Origin: Apus apus
Lineage: Eukaryota > Chordata > Aves > Apodiformes > Apodidae
Direction: 5' to 3'
Assembly: GCF_020740795.1 (NCBI RefSeq)
Contig: NC_067287.1
Location: forward strand, 9,811,501-9,875,500
Length of the DNA: 64,000 nt
In this document: one piece after another, positions 1-11,000 of the stretch
How positions within the stretch are numbered: position 1 is the first letter of the stretch
Layout of the letters: each line of letters starts with the position of its first letter
Translations under genes and position numbers: made by a program
Notes under the pieces: generated by a model
The model's input: the letters and a program-made list of their open reading frames with translations, nothing else
Databases searched by the model: none
What the model was told of the DNA's origin: nothing

Positions 1-665
1 TTGGAGAGATGGTCCAAAAAAAAAAAAGGCACCTGTTATGTCCTATGTGGTAGGACCAACTGACCGTGTGGACACTGGGTGAGTGACCGGCCAGGCAGTG
101 GCTGTGGGGAGTCAGAGGACAGGATGATGGGCACCATAGTCCATGAGTCAACATTGTCAGGGAGTTGTGCAAAACAAACAGCCTGCTGGCATGAAGAAGA
201 GGAAGTGGGACACGGGGGAAGTGGTGTCTCTGCTCCAGCCAGTGCCTTGTAGGGGCTCAGTTGGAAAATGCAGTTCTGGATGTCCTCCAAGAAAAATGAA
301 AAGCAAGGAAAAGAGGCTGAGTTGTCAAACACTTGGCAAATAACAGGTCTGAGGAAAGAGTTGGGTTTTACTCGTGCAGGAAAACTGAAGGGAGATGTGA
401 AACCTGTTCTCAAAATGCAGACTGTGTCTGCAGAAGAGGGGGCAAATAGCTCACTATGTCCTTTGGGGGTAAGAGAGGCAGGGGTGAGGTTAATTGGATT
501 GAGGGAGAGAGGGGGGAAAGCTGGACTCTGCAGGAGCTTATGGAAGTGGTTTCAACAGATAAATACCTGATAAATCAGATAATCATCTAAACACATGCCC
601 TGGGGCGGGGGGAGGGATGAGGATCTGTGAATGCAAAATGCAGAGCAGTGGCAGGGGGACATGCA

Positions 666-773
666 GCAGGTCTGGGGTCACAGCAACCCTGAAAGACCAC
701 GGCAGGTTTGAGGTCCCAGCAACCCCAGGAGCCCGTGGCAGGTTTGGAGTCACAGCAGCCCCAGGAGCTCATG
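666..773. repeat. 36-bp tandem repeat, three copies
   Basis: Three adjacent 36-bp units start at 666, 702 and 738, each beginning gcaggtytgg or gcaggtttga and running through ggtcmcagca. They differ at several positions, and a partial fourth copy starts at 774. The unit length is a multiple of three, which keeps open frames through it on both strands, but no protein is recognised. Confidence 0.8.
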
Positions 774-904
774 GCTGGTCTGTCCCCACCATGTCACAGG
801 AGACAGCCTCAGCACCCAGCGATGCCTGCTTGGGGCAGGACCATCTCCCTGTCCCACCTCCCCACCCTGTCCCCCATCAGCACTCCCTGCCCTGTGTGCC
901 CCAG

Positions 905-986
905 GGGCCAAGGGGCTGAGGGCGGGCGGCGGAGCGAGCGCCGCTCCCAGCCTTTCCTCATCCTGATGGCCTGGCTGGCATCCCAG
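905..986 (+). other. Candidate non-coding first exon (STEAP3?)
   Basis: A short GC- and CpG-rich segment (about 918-945) is followed by a splice donor, CAG then gtaggt, at 986/987. Because STEAP3 coding exon 1 opens with an acceptor one base before its ATG, an upstream non-coding exon is required, and this is the only CpG-rich donor-bearing patch between position 1 and 7500. The assignment is inference; the true first exon may lie outside the window. Confidence 0.2.
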
Positions 987-3900
987 GTAGGTTTGCAACA
1001 TGACTTTTCTGCCTAAATTAATACCAACGGGTGATTTATTCCCTTTGCCAGTTCCTGGTTTGTGCTGTTAGGGAGTTTACTTCAGGAGGAGAAAGAAGCA
1101 GCAGAGGGATTATTTCCAGTCAGGCTGGGCAGGACCGAGAGGTCTCCTGAAACGTGCACCAGAGCTGCGGTTAAAGCTGCTTTAGATAAGCCCTTTTCTT
1201 ACTTCAATCTATTCCAGTCCCAACAGGTACATGGTACTTGCTGTGCTCCTCAGAGGGATGCTCTGGGTGTGGGAAAGAGATTTAAATGTGTTTTCCCTGG
1301 AAAGGAAAAGGCTGTAGCCAAAAAAGTGAGCAACTCTGCTCACAGCAAGACCTGAACGGAGACTTCAGGTGCTGAATGCAACGCTCCAGTGGGTGCTTCT
1401 TGAGGCTTAACATAGAAGGAGTTGCCCAGGCACAGCACTGAGCAGAGGGCTCTGCAAACAGAAGCTGTGGGGCTTCAGCTTCATGGTTCAAAGGTCCCTC
1501 CATGCAGACTGGAAGTCCCCTAGGGGCAAAGATCACCCCTGTCCCTCTGGTGTGTGCTTGTGGGGCCATGCTGCATGGAACTGGGTGCCAGCTGTGACCA
1601 GCAGAGCCCAAAGGGACCATTCCAGTGCAGAAAGCACTGTGTTTCTCTGCAATGACCTGACTTAAAGGCTTTGCTACATAATTTGATTCCTCATGCAGCT
1701 TCCTTGTCTTTCAACCCACGTGTTCATTAGAGGATGTAGATAATAATCATGTGCTTTATCTCAAATAGCCCCCAATGCAGAAGCTGAGGTTCAGATCAGG
1801 TACTGTGAGGACCTGCACCAGGTTGAATCCACAGCTACTTGAAACTCATTTGTGGTCTGTCTAGACAAAATCTGACCTCAGGGGAAGACACAGAAGCTGT
1901 TGTTTTAGCCAAGGCACTGCTGGCTTAAACTCTGTGTGTGAGGTTGAGCTCAGAGATGAGCTTTTGTGCAAATAAGAACCAGTTGTACTGGTCAGGACCA
2001 TTACTTGGAGCTCTTTATGATATTGCTGCCATGTTCTTCAGCACAGTTTGCCTCAGGGATGTGTTGAAGACATTGCTTTATTTTTTTACAGTTATTGTAA
2101 AAGTTGTCTTTTCTCTGATAAATCTGAATACCAAGGCAGTAAAATGGGTCTTGATTTTTTTTTTAGCCAGAGCTGAAGAGAAGCTCATGCCTTGCCACCA
2201 CAGGTCCATCCTCCTTCAGGGTTTGCAACTCAAACATCTTCAGGCTGCAAGTTACAGGAACCAGCCTAGCTATCCTCCTGTACCAGAGCAAGTGAAAGGG
2301 GCCAGAGAAGATGGTCTCATTGTTAAAGACGTGGTCAAAGATATCTGGGTCTTCCCAGGCAAACTTACTGGAGTCCCATTATGAGTATCTCAGTCTCCCA
2401 CATCTGTCGAAAGAGGGTAACGACTGAGCTGGCTCCCTGTTTAGCAGTAGTGGATGATCTGCTTGGCAGATTGATTCTGCTGTGAGCCCAGAGACACCTG
2501 AGTGGGCTCCTGAAGCCTGGCCCCCACCAGAACAGGTGTCCTGCTGCAAAATGGGAGCAAGGCTGCTTGGCAAGGGCAGAGGCAGAAAAACCTTGTTTGC
2601 CTGGCACTGAGCCTAAGCTAACAGCCTCTTGCGAAGACTCAGGTGCAAAATACATTGAATGATCCATGTTTTGCTTCTATGAGAGCCCCTCCCTCTGCTT
2701 GAGCAACAGAGATTTGACTGCTTCATTTCACCCAGCTTTTGTCTGTCTGATCCCATTCTTTGGGGCAGGAGTGACCTTCTGGCCAGTTTTGGTAGGGTGC
2801 CTGGCAGAGCAGAGCTCCCCACCTTGCTCCTTGCCCATCACTGCCATTGTCCTGCAAATAACAGCAGTAATTGCCATGCAGTGGTGAACTGCAGGCAGGG
2901 ACAAGTGTGCTAGAACTGGACATTTCATCCCCATGCAGTACTATAAGAGTGTCACTAATGGTCTAGCTGAAGGGCAGCTTTACATTGTATTAGGTATTTT
3001 AATTAGGGAATTGCTTCCTGGTTAGGATTGAAGCTAGTTTACTCTCACTGGGCTGTGCTTTAAATCATCTTGTAGCTTCCTTGGTAAGAAACCGATCTCC
3101 TTGAATTGCAAATGCCACAGGTCAGCAGGAGAGGAGTTCCCTTGATAAGGAAGATCAATAAATGAGGTTTATCTAAGGCTGCAACATCCTAAAGATGTGT
3201 CCAAACGCCGTGGTAATCACTCTTGACCTCCACTGCCTCCAGGTGACACCACAGCACCCCAGCCATGGCAATTTGCAGTGACTTTAGGTGGGTTGACCTT
3301 GCCATGAAGAATTAGCTTTGGGAGGGAGAGTTTTAAGCAGGTAACACATTGTTCCTAGGTGCAGAGAAAGCAGCATGAACATGCTGAGTTGGGGCAGTGG
3401 TAGCAGTGGGGGGTGGTCTGTGTGCTCCACAGAGATAGAGAAGTGAAAAAAACCTGTTGCCTAATCAGACACTCCGTTTCCAGGCATCTGTTGGGCAGAG
3501 ATCACAGTGTTTGTCACAGCAAAATGTGTTTACAATAAAAAAGGGATTTTCTCCTCCTTCCTTGGGGGATTTTCAGTGCATGGCAGTATTGATGGTGGGG
3601 ACCAAGGTGCCATCCCACCATGGGCTGTGCAGCAGGGATGGGTCCTGCTCCAACCCCCTGACAGAGCATGACTGAAATAATCACACCAAAATCCACAGAA
3701 AACATACTGAGGCTTCTTAATTTTAAACTATCCTGCTGACTTCAAAGGCCATTTAATTCTGTCATCCTTTTGAATCAAAATAACTGGAGACAGCAAAGCT
3801 GTTTATCTGCAAACATTGCTAACATCTCTCTACATGTCCAGTGGCAATTACAGGACAGAGAAAACACATTACAAGAATATTTGCTTGCACAAGAATTGCC

Positions 3901-4756
3901 ATCCCGGTGGGAGCATAGAGAAAGCTTTTGAGTTGTTTTAGATGGATTATAAAATTATTATTATAAAAATAACTGCTTTGTCACCCGGAATGTTGATTTC
4001 TCTCCCCTTGGCTGAGAGCCAGAGATGCCTCTCTCTCATTTTGTGCATACAGGTGGTGGAAAAGGGTGGGGGGAAGTGTAGGAAAGAAAGCTCATTAGGC
4101 TGAACAATAGTGTTGGCCCTAGAACAAATAGTCCTGACCACAAATAAATTTAGCCAGAGCAAGACAGTTTCTAAAAAGTAAAGCAGTGAGCTTTTGATAA
4201 AGTGTCTGATAAGAAGAGGCCAGGAAAAAATATCCAACATCATTTCAGACAGAGCTGCTTTACTTGACACTATGTGTTTCGCAGCATGACTGGCTGGGGA
4301 CAAAGAGTATTGCCCATATTGTTCTCCAGTGTTCCCGTTGACCTGAACTCCACTTGTGAGGTTGCTCTTCACCTTGAGAAACCCCAGGTGGTCTCTTCTC
4401 CCTCCTGACCAATGTTTCTTTCCCAAGGTGACAGCCCTTGTTATGTCTCTCCCTCTTTTCTTGCAGCCTCTTCTAGGTTTATTCCCTTTTTTGCAGGGGA
4501 ATGAGCAGAACTGCAGTGTGCTGTTCAACATACAGATTTATACAGTGCTTAGCAGTGTTTTCTGTGTTGTTGTGTATGCCTTTCCCTCTAATTCCTGGAT
4601 GAAACATCCTAGTCATCATGATACATATGGAATATACCTAAAGCAGGCGTGTGCACAGGCAGCAGCCTGGGTTGACCCAGCTGACATAGCCAGCCTCACC
4701 AAATCAGCCCGGTGGCACAGAAACCCTTCTGCAGATCTGGGACAGAAGGAGTGAAG

Positions 4757-4940
4757 TATCACAGAATCACAGAATTGCTGGAGTTGGAAGGGACCTCTCG
4801 AGATCATCTAGTCCAACTCTTCCTCTGAAGTAGGATAACCTAAACACTTTACACAGGACTGCGTCCAGGCAGGTTTTGAATAGCTCTGGAGATGGAGACT
4901 CCACAGCCTCCCTGGACAACATATTCCAGTGCTCTGAATA
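4757..4940 (-). mobile_element. CR1 LINE 3'-end fragment
   Basis: The + strand reads agaatcacagaattgctgg, then gttggaagggacctct and atcatctagtccaactc. This is the reverse complement of the conserved CR1 3' end, so the element lies on the minus strand. It is 5'-truncated and diverged, and gives way to an AT-rich ATT-repeat stretch near 4938-4965. Confidence 0.9.
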
Positions 4941-5899
4941 ATGAATATTATTAATATTATTGATAATTCTGAGTTTAAGAGGACTCTCTTACCTAGAGCA
5001 TGAAAGAAAGTGCAAGTGATATGTGAGGAGCAGAGGAAACCTGTTATTAAAAGGGGGAAGCCAACACACCTTTCTTCGGCACTTTTCTCCTGAGAGCATT
5101 TTCTTCCATGTATGAGCAGCTTCCGTCTCTGGGACAGGGGAGTGCTTGGTGAGGGGCAAGAAGAGCAGGCAGACCTCTGCCAGAGAAACAGTATTGTCAC
5201 CATAGCCATGATTTTTTTGTATCCAGAACAGTGACTTACAGTTTAAAAGTCCATCTGCTGAAGGTGTTTTGTAGGCTTTCCATGAGGAGCAGGACTGAGA
5301 GATCGTGGTTGCTGTGTGAGATCTTCTCCTCTAGTAACTTAGGCTCCGTTGGACGTGTGCTTGCCAGGAAGCACTGAGCTGATATTTTCAGGGTAATGTG
5401 ACCCTCAGGTCTTTTTTCTGAGTGGTTTTAACAAATGTATAGATCATTAAAGCATATGTATAATTAGGAGGGGGTTATGCCCATAGGCAGCACTTGGCAT
5501 GCTTCAATAGTGAATTTTGATGCTCAGTCACTTTGAATGAGGAGATCCTTCTGCAGGTCCTTCACAAGTAAAGATTGACCATCCTAAACTTTCATTATGC
5601 ACGTGCCCTGTCTTCTCAATATTCACTCCCTTTTCCAGATCAATAATGAGCATGTTGAACAATACAAATCCTTAGGGAAATCCCTTGATAGCCAACCCCA
5701 TTAAGAAGATTATTTATGTCTTCTTGCCCTTTGTTTCCCATGGAGATGTGTACTTCCCCTTTGCACCACTACTTCTCCAATCCTAGGAAAGCCTTGGCTT
5801 AAGGATATTTCCAAAAGCCTATGAAAAAGACAACCTGGGCTAAGGACCAGGTCACCCCACCACAGTGGTCACCTTTACTTTGAAAGAACTTGACTAGCT
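4941..5899. other. Non-coding interval between two CR1 copies
   Basis: No gene is seen. Part of 5615-5870 may be a very old LINE remnant: phrases such as atcaataatgagcatgttgaac followed by cccttgatagcc loosely resemble decayed CR1/L3 copies. That resemblance is weak and was not used for a separate call. Confidence 0.4.
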
Positions 5900-6442
5900 A
5901 TAAGGCAAGACTGTACTTCTGGAATACTGTCCACCTGGAATACTGTATACAGTTCTGGTGCCCTCAGCACAAGAAAGTTATAGACCTGTTGGAGAGGGTC
6001 CAGAGAAGGGCCACCACGATGATCAAAGGGCTGGAGCACCTCTGCTATGAAGACAGGCTGAGAGAGTTTGGGCTGTTCAGCCTAGAGAAGAGAAGGGTCT
6101 GGGGAGACCTTATAGCACCTTCCAGTACTTGGAAGGGGCTACAGGAAAGCTGGGGAGGGGCTTTTCATCAGAGAAGACAGTGATAGGACAAGAGCTAATG
6201 GTTTTAAACTGAGAGAGGGGAGATTTAGGTTAGATATTAGGAAGAAATTCTTCACTGTAAGGGTGGTGAGGAACTGGAAGGGGTTGCCCAGGGAGGTTGT
6301 TGATGCCCCATCCTTGGAGGTTTTTAAGGCCAGGTTGGACGAGGTTTTGTACAACCTGATCTAGTGGTTCCCTGCTCATGGCAGGGGGTTGGAACTTGAT
6401 GATCTTTAAGGTCCCTTCCAACCTTAATGATTCTGTGATTCT
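5900..6442 (+). mobile_element. CR1 LINE, 5'-truncated, with end of ORF2 and full 3' end
   Basis: The sense-strand copy preserves the last part of the CR1 ORF2 (reverse-transcriptase protein): [20 protein letters not shown], then [18 protein letters not shown] and [13 protein letters not shown] are readable from about 5926 to 6105. The CR1 3' UTR follows and ends in gattctgtgattcta at 6428-6442. The copy is truncated at its 5' side and not capable of movement. It lies about 1.1 kb upstream of STEAP3 coding exon 1. Confidence 0.95.
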
Positions 6443-7516
6443 ACTCTGCCAAACCAAGTCCCCCATATATTATGATTTTGTTAATTCTGGTCTTTATTAT
6501 CATCTCTGCCACTGTGCCCAATGCAAAAGCCAGATGTCCTGGTGTGTACGTTTCCTGAGCCACCTCCTGAGCCTTTTGAAAATCTGGCCTTAAAGAATGG
6601 CAAATTCCTTAAGGGCTAATTTGCCACTCCTTAAGCCAGGAGGCAGATCTGAGCTACTGGTGGCTCAGCCCATGAGCAGCCCAGCAGTTCCCTGCCTGAA
6701 TTTCATCTGAGTTCCTGGGCCAGCTGATGTGCTGCCAGTGAATTTATTGATCTGCTTGAAACCTCTCCATGGCCTCTATCTAATCTGTTACGGAGAGCAG
6801 AGTGTTACAGAGCAAAATTCATTAATGTTTGCAAAGCTTTTCAAGATCTTTCATGAGCAAATCCCATCATGTTTTAATATATTTTTAAATGTCACAAGTA
6901 AGTTCTCATTATTCATTGAAGAGCTGAAGCAAACAGCTCTTGCCGTACCCAGTATTGGAACAGGCAAAGGCTGCATCTCTCTTTTTTACCACTTTTAGGA
7001 CACTTTGATTTCAGCTGAAACTCCGTGCCTTGATTCTGCTCTTGCAAATCAGAAACATCCACTCGGTTTCCCAAATGTGTGCTCAGGGATCCCCATGGAC
7101 CCCTGGCCCTGGGCTTTTCAGAAGATGCGTGGTAGCTCCATGGGGGTCTGAGAGTTGCTGGTCCTGGTTGTTGTTAGCATTGACCTGGCTTTGCAAGTGT
7201 GAGATGCCTGCATGAAGAACAGCAAAGGGTGAATGAGTGCAGCCAGAAGGTGTTGGATCACACAAACCTGGGAAACCTTCCTAAAGCCTTCTGCCTTCCA
7301 ACCCTGCACGGTGTTTTGTCCCCCTCCAATGGTGCTTGTACATTCCTGCACACTTGCAGATGGTTCGGCAGATGGGTCCTGGGCTACTGAGACCAAAACC
7401 ACCTGCACCTCTGTTCAAGTGGCCTAAGTGGCGTTTTTCCCCACCGTGAACATGGTCTGGGTCTCGGCGAGAGCTACACAATGAACTTGCATTTCCCCTT
7501 GTTGTTTTCCTGCCAG
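6443..7516. other. Non-coding sequence preceding STEAP3 coding exon 1
   Basis: No gene is seen. The last 30 bases before 7517 form a pyrimidine-rich splice acceptor (…ttccccttgttgttttcctgccag). Confidence 0.6.
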
Positions 7517-7517
7517 G

Positions 7518-8000
7518 ATGTCCGGAGGAGACATGGCCAAGCCCCTCCTGGGCCACCAGAACACGGAGGGGGACCCCGGCGCGAGGCCCGCGGCCGGCCG
7601 CACCATCGGGGTGCTGGGGAGCGGGGACTTTGCGCGGTCGCTGGCCATCCGCCTGGTCTGCTCCGGCTTCAAGGTGGTGGTGGGCAGCCGCAACCCCAAG
7701 CGCAAGGCCGGCCTCTTCCCTTCCGCAGCAGAAGTCACCTTCCAGGCTGAGGCAGTGAAGAAGACGGACGTCATTTTCGTGGCGGTTTTCAGGGAACATT
7801 ACTCTACGCTCTGCGACCTGGCTGATGCGCTGGCAGGCAAGATCCTGGTGGACGTTAGTAACAACACCGAGATCAACCATCACAAAGAGTCCAACGCCGA
7901 GTACTTGGCTTCTCTGTTCCCAGCCTGCACCGTGGTCAAGGGGTTTAACGTGGTTTCTGCGTGGACGCTGCAGTCAGGTGCCAGGGATGGAAATAAGCAG
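7518..8000 (+). CDS. STEAP3: STEAP3 coding exon 1 (NADPH domain)
   Basis: This exon encodes residues 1-161, from the initiator Met to DGNKQ. The acceptor is at 7516 (tgccag, then one G before ATG) and the donor is CAG|gtattg at 8001. It contains the Rossmann GxGxF motif and the phosphate-binding SRNP motif. It is notably more GC-rich than the surrounding introns. Confidence 0.97.
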
Positions 8001-11000
8001 GTATTGTTTTCTTCTGACAAGGGCCAAATCCCAACTGTTTCAGCAGCTGAGGTCTGGCACCAATGGCAAATGGCCTTAGGCTCCAGGAGATGGGGTCCAA
8101 GTGCTGGTAGCACCCCAGAGCTTCCACATTTCTTTGCTCACAAATGAAGTACTCTTGCTTACTTCGTGCTTTGTAGTCTTTGGCGCCTCTGCCTAAGAGA
8201 AAAGTATTATTTAGTTGTCTGTTTATCTAAACACAGCCAGTAAAACAAACTGGTGGTGCACACATGAAAGGAAACCTGCCCGGGAGAGAGGTCTTTGGCA
8301 GCCATGGTAAATTCCTGTCAGAGCGCCTGCCAGGAAGCACAATGCTCTGGAATAACGTAGGCTCCTGTAGCACAGCATCCCTCTTGGCACACTCCTTCCC
8401 AGCAGCCTGATCTCTCTTAGCCTTGCATGTGTCTTTTGTTTGTTGCAGGTTCTGATTTGCTCAAATAATCAAGAAGCCAAGCGCATTGTAGCAGAAATTG
8501 CTCAAGTCATGGGATTCACCCCTGTGGACATGGGCTGCATGTCGTCAGCCTGTGAGATCGAGAACATTCCCCTGCGCCTCTTGCCAGCCTGGAAAATCCC
8601 CATCTTTTTGGCTTTGGGGCTTTTTCTTTGCTTCTTCACTTACAACCTGATCCGGCAGGTCATCCACCCTTACATCAGGGAGCAGAAGAACAAGTTGTAC
8701 AAGATCCCCATCGAGGTGGTCAACACAACGCTGCCTTGCGTGTCCTACGTCATGCTGTCTCTGGTCTACCTGCCGGGGGTGCTGGCAGCCTGCTCACAGC
8801 TCTACTATGGCACCAAATACAGGCGCTTTCCAGACTGGCTCGACCAGTGGCTCCAGCACCGAAAGCAGATCGGTCTCCTCAGCTTCTTCTGCGCAGCCCT
8901 GCACGCCGTGTACAGCCTGTGTCTGCCCATGCGCCGCTCCCACCGCTACCAGCTGATCGAGATGGCCGCCAAGCAGGTAACCCGGGTGCTCTTCAGGGCA
9001 GCCCCCGTAGTCATCTTCTACACACATCCAGATGGTGGGTGGGCGGGCTTAATGTCTTGGCTTTTGCATCCGCTTTCCAAAGCACAGTGGGAATAAGCTG
9101 TTACCTGTATGAGCAGCTCTTCCACAAGGCAACCACACAGCACGTGCCAGGCACCCATCCGCAGTGAGGACCAGCCATCTCAGCAGGGTGTTTGTTGCCT
9201 GTCCATTTGCAGCCAGGGCTAGGATCAAACTTCCCCGTGCCATTGATCCTCAGAAGCACGGATAAGCCTTTGAAACCAGCTTTATTCAGCATCTGGGCAA
9301 GTCTAAGACTAGGGCAGAGGTAGGAAAAATGCTAGGAGGGGAGAAATCCAGTGGTAAATGGAGCAGAGTTGCCCTCAACTTTTCTCTCTAGATTTTGGGA
9401 TATCCCCATTTGCTCGCACTGGTGTTCACAGTAGGTACCTGCTGGACTGGCCAAGTCATAACCCAGGGAATTTGTTTTGTAGGAGGTGTGTCCTCATCAC
9501 AATGTGCCTCCAGGAGTTGTAACAAAACGATGGTGAAGAACTGGTCATAGTCTAAGAGAATGAGGAAATGGAAAAGGACTTTATTGCCTTACTGAGATCC
9601 TTGGCAGTGTTTATGCAGTAAGAGATTGCTACCTTCAGGCAATTCAGCAGCTCATTAACTCAACAATGCCATGGGCAAAAGTGATTCTGCCCTTTTTCTG
9701 CCCCCTCACCAGTCTGCTTTATGTTCTGGGACATTGCCCAAATGTCTCCAAATTCTCATCCCAACAGACAGGAGGGAAGGGGCTGTGGGAGAAGTGGGGA
9801 GCAGGATGGCTGCTTTTGGCAGCAGTGCCTGTCCAAAGCATCCATCAGACAACATCCCCAGCCTCCCAGCTTCAGCCTTGAGCAGGCCCTTCTCCATTGC
9901 CACAGTCACACATTAATCTCAGTCAAGTATCCTGTGTTCATTTCCCCTCTACCTCCTGTTTTCCAGCAACATCTTTGTTTAGTAAATTAAACCCATTTAA
10001 TGGGCTAAAGAGGACGGCTCTAAATGCTCTTTGTTGCCATGCAGCATAAAACCCATCTTCCCTTCCATTAGCATGAACAATTTTCCTCATAAATGCACTT
10101 AAAACGAAGGTTATTAGGAGACTACTGCATATTCAAGCATCTGTATTTGTTTTCATGGCTTTAAATTGACTTCTCATTCTAATTGTCTTTCCAAGTGCAA
10201 CTTTGGGGCCTGCTGCTGTGGTTACAGGCTGTGAGAGCTGAGAGCATTCAGCAGTTCTTCCCAGCAGGCTTCAGATCTGGTCTAGCTTGGCCAAACAGGA
10301 GCGGGATAAAAGAACATTTTCACACCTCCCAAAATGCAGGGGAAAACAGCACTGGAGGTATGAACGGGACCCAGTGTTCATCCAGGAAACCTGCTTCCAA
10401 AATCAACATGAATGCAGATAAAATTCAGTTCCTCTATTCCTAAACTCTCCATTTTAACAAACCTTCGTTGTCATGCCAGGCTGTGGAGAAGAAGAGTGTC
10501 TGGGTAGAGGAGGAAGTCTGGAGGATGGAGATATATATCTCTGTTGGAATCATTGCCCTGGGCTTGCTGTCGTTACTTGCCATCACTTCACTTCCATCCA
10601 TCGCAAACTCTCTCAACTGGAGGGAATTCAGTTGCATTCAGGTAACGTTGACGTTTGCTGATGCCAGAGGGCGATCTTGCTGTCCAAGTCAGGCCCTCAC
10701 GCAGAACATGGGAGGGCAGAGGTTGACCTGCCATCCCAGCACGTCCCTCCTCCAACACAGCCACTGAAAGCTGTGCATTGGTGTCATGGCCAAATCCTGC
10801 CCCTCCACAGCTCTCCGGGCACCCAGGAGCTGTGGACCCCCTGCCCAGGAGGTGACACTGAGCAGCAATGGCCTGGCAGTGGGACACAGTGTGTCCTGCT
10901 GGGGCTGCCCTGCTCTCACCAGGGCTCACCCCCTCTGCAGAGGTGCCGCTGTCTTGAGAGGAAGGGAAAATTTAATGTGTCGTGGGCATCCACATGGTGA

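Larger units (their letters stand above)
1..4756. other. Upstream / possible 5' intron region of STEAP3, no coding gene seen
   Basis: No open frame here resembles a known protein; the longest (minus strand, 3947-4531, 194 codons) looks like chance. The stretch holds a 36-bp tandem repeat (666-773) and a GC-rich patch (905-955) ending in a good splice donor at 986/987, both listed separately. STEAP3 coding exon 1 begins right after a splice acceptor at 7516, so at least one non-coding exon must lie upstream, here or left of the window. Confidence 0.6.

Noticed and set aside
3947-4531. 194-codon minus-strand frame
   Set aside because: No recognisable motif; poly-Ile C-terminus from an AT run; no splice or promoter context.
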